Below the pieces are notes generated by a model, which was not told the DNA's origin, did not search any database, and saw only the letters and a list, made by a program, of their open reading frames with translations. From positions 1 to 32,206 of the forward strand of contig JBFXAN010000070.1 of assembly GCA_050184225.1 (NCBI GenBank): a stretch of DNA of 32,206 nt, read 5' to 3'. A program made the position numbers and the translations under genes. The DNA comes from JBFXAN01 sp050184225 (GTDB taxonomy: Bacteria > Chloroflexota > Dehalococcoidia > CAUJGQ01). This document shows positions 31,650 to 32,206 of the stretch, one piece after another (the first letter of the stretch is position 1; every line of letters starts with the position of its first letter).

Positions 31650-32206
31650 TCAACGTCCGGCGGCCAGCGCGTGGACCGCGGCGGCTTCGCCGAAGCGGGC
31701 CGCCTCCTCCCAGGTCTGGATGCCCGCCAGTTCCGAGTGCGCGAAGGCGATGCGTCCATGCGGGCGCGCCATTGCCTCGCCGAGCGGCGGACGTCCGTTG
31801 CCGCCATGGAAGAATCCGGGCTCCGGCACCACGTAGGAGTGCCCCCAGCGATTCAGCACGATGCCGGCGATGTCGCGCTGCGCGCGAAATCCGTAAGGAC
31901 CGAACATGTCGGTGAGCAGCGAGCGGATCTCGCGTTCGAAGGTGGTGAACGAGGTCGTGAGCAGGCGTGTTCGCGCACGGACGACCTGATCGCGCGTCGA
32001 CCCGCGCGAGGGAAAGCCGATGTAGAAGGTCAGCACGATCGGCCGGTCGGGATCGAATGGCGCAGCCGTGTCGCCGACGCGCATGGGCTCGCGGATGTTG
32101 CAGTAGATGCCGAGATCGTGCTGCGTGAAATAGTGGCAGGCGGTGATGCCGAGCTTCGCCATCGGCCGCCAGTTCCGCAGCGCCACGTTGACGATCAGGT
32201 TCGAAC
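31650..32206 (-). CDS. FAD-dependent oxidoreductase, C-terminal part (5' end beyond window)
   Basis: The gene runs off the right edge; 185 codons are present. The visible part reads like the C-terminus of spermidine-dehydrogenase-like or related NAD(P)/FAD oxidoreductases: VLTFYIGFPSRG, TSFTTFEREIRSLLTDMFGP, RDIAGIVLNRWGHSYVVPEP followed by GFFHGG, and the FAD-closing segment RIAFAHSELAGIQTWEEAA. The open frame continues to base 32206 without a stop. It ends 21 bp before the Rieske-like gene and is therefore an early member of the operon. The N-terminal FAD-binding motif and full length cannot be seen here. Confidence 0.8.
   Translation of the reverse strand, partial: SNLIVNVALRNWRPMAKLGITACHYFTQHDLGIYCNIREPMRVGDTAAPFDPDRPIVLTFYIGFPSRGSTRDQVVRARTRLLTTSFTTFEREIRSLLTDMFGPYGFRAQRDIAGIVLNRWGHSYVVPEPGFFHGGNGRPPLGEAMARPHGRIAFAHSELAGIQTWEEAARFGEAAAVHALAAGR

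Overview
The window is high-GC, densely coded bacterial DNA from the chromosome (or a large replicon) of a proteobacterium. The glutathione-dependent formaldehyde pair Gfa/AdhC, a KfrA-type DNA-binding protein, an IS3-family remnant, lipoproteins with lipoboxes and a TonB-type C-terminal domain all indicate a Gram-negative host. The density of acyl-CoA, Baeyer-Villiger and thiolase-like genes suggests an environmental catabolic gammaproteobacterium or relative, but no rRNA or marker gene fixes the lineage. No tRNA, rRNA or CRISPR array was seen.

Layout. (1) 1-710: a vapBC toxin-antitoxin pair behind a promoter that overlaps a CCTATG palindrome and appears leaderless. (2) 937-3286, minus: a TonB-C-like exported protein, a 224-aa exported protein and two paralogous small lipoproteins; the first three are coupled by overlapping stop and start codons. 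(3) 3413-4837: a KfrA-like coiled-coil DNA-binding protein, convergent with a YdhR-type gene that is joined in frame to the broken orfB of an IS3-family element. (4) 4972-9147, minus: AdhC, Gfa, an HSL-type esterase and an amidohydrolase. (5) 9498-15997, plus: a small acidic protein, an acyl-CoA synthetase, a thiolase, a FadB/FadJ-like hydratase-dehydrogenase with a 3' frameshift, and an acyl-CoA dehydrogenase. These supply activation and the steps of one beta-oxidation cycle. (6) 16053-17695, minus: a DUF35 zinc-ribbon/OB protein and an SCP2-thiolase-fold protein without the nucleophilic cysteine, resembling the Ltp2-ChsH2 retro-aldolase of steroid side-chain degradation. (7) 18457-23507, plus: a Baeyer-Villiger monooxygenase, a NIPSNAP protein, a luciferase-like oxidoreductase and a large acyl-CoA dehydrogenase. 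Regions 5-7 together look like a degradation locus for a polycyclic or branched (steroid/isoprenoid-like) compound; the substrate is inferred, not proven. (8) 23508-24877: gene-poor, holding only an orphan ribbon-helix-helix antitoxin. (9) 24878-25927: an AraC-family regulator, convergent with (10) 25947-32206, minus: a tight operon of a partial FAD oxidoreductase, a Rieske-oxygenase homologue that has lost three of four cluster ligands, an MFS transporter, an MBL-fold hydrolase, a GNAT acetyltransferase, an FAD amine-oxidase-like enzyme and a SnoaL-like protein. Five consecutive genes are joined by 4-bp overlaps.

The most unusual items are the cluster-less Rieske homologue in its coupled redox operon and the IS3 OrfA/OrfB-YdhR junction, which retains a slippery A6G site able to make a DNA-binding-domain/YdhR fusion protein.
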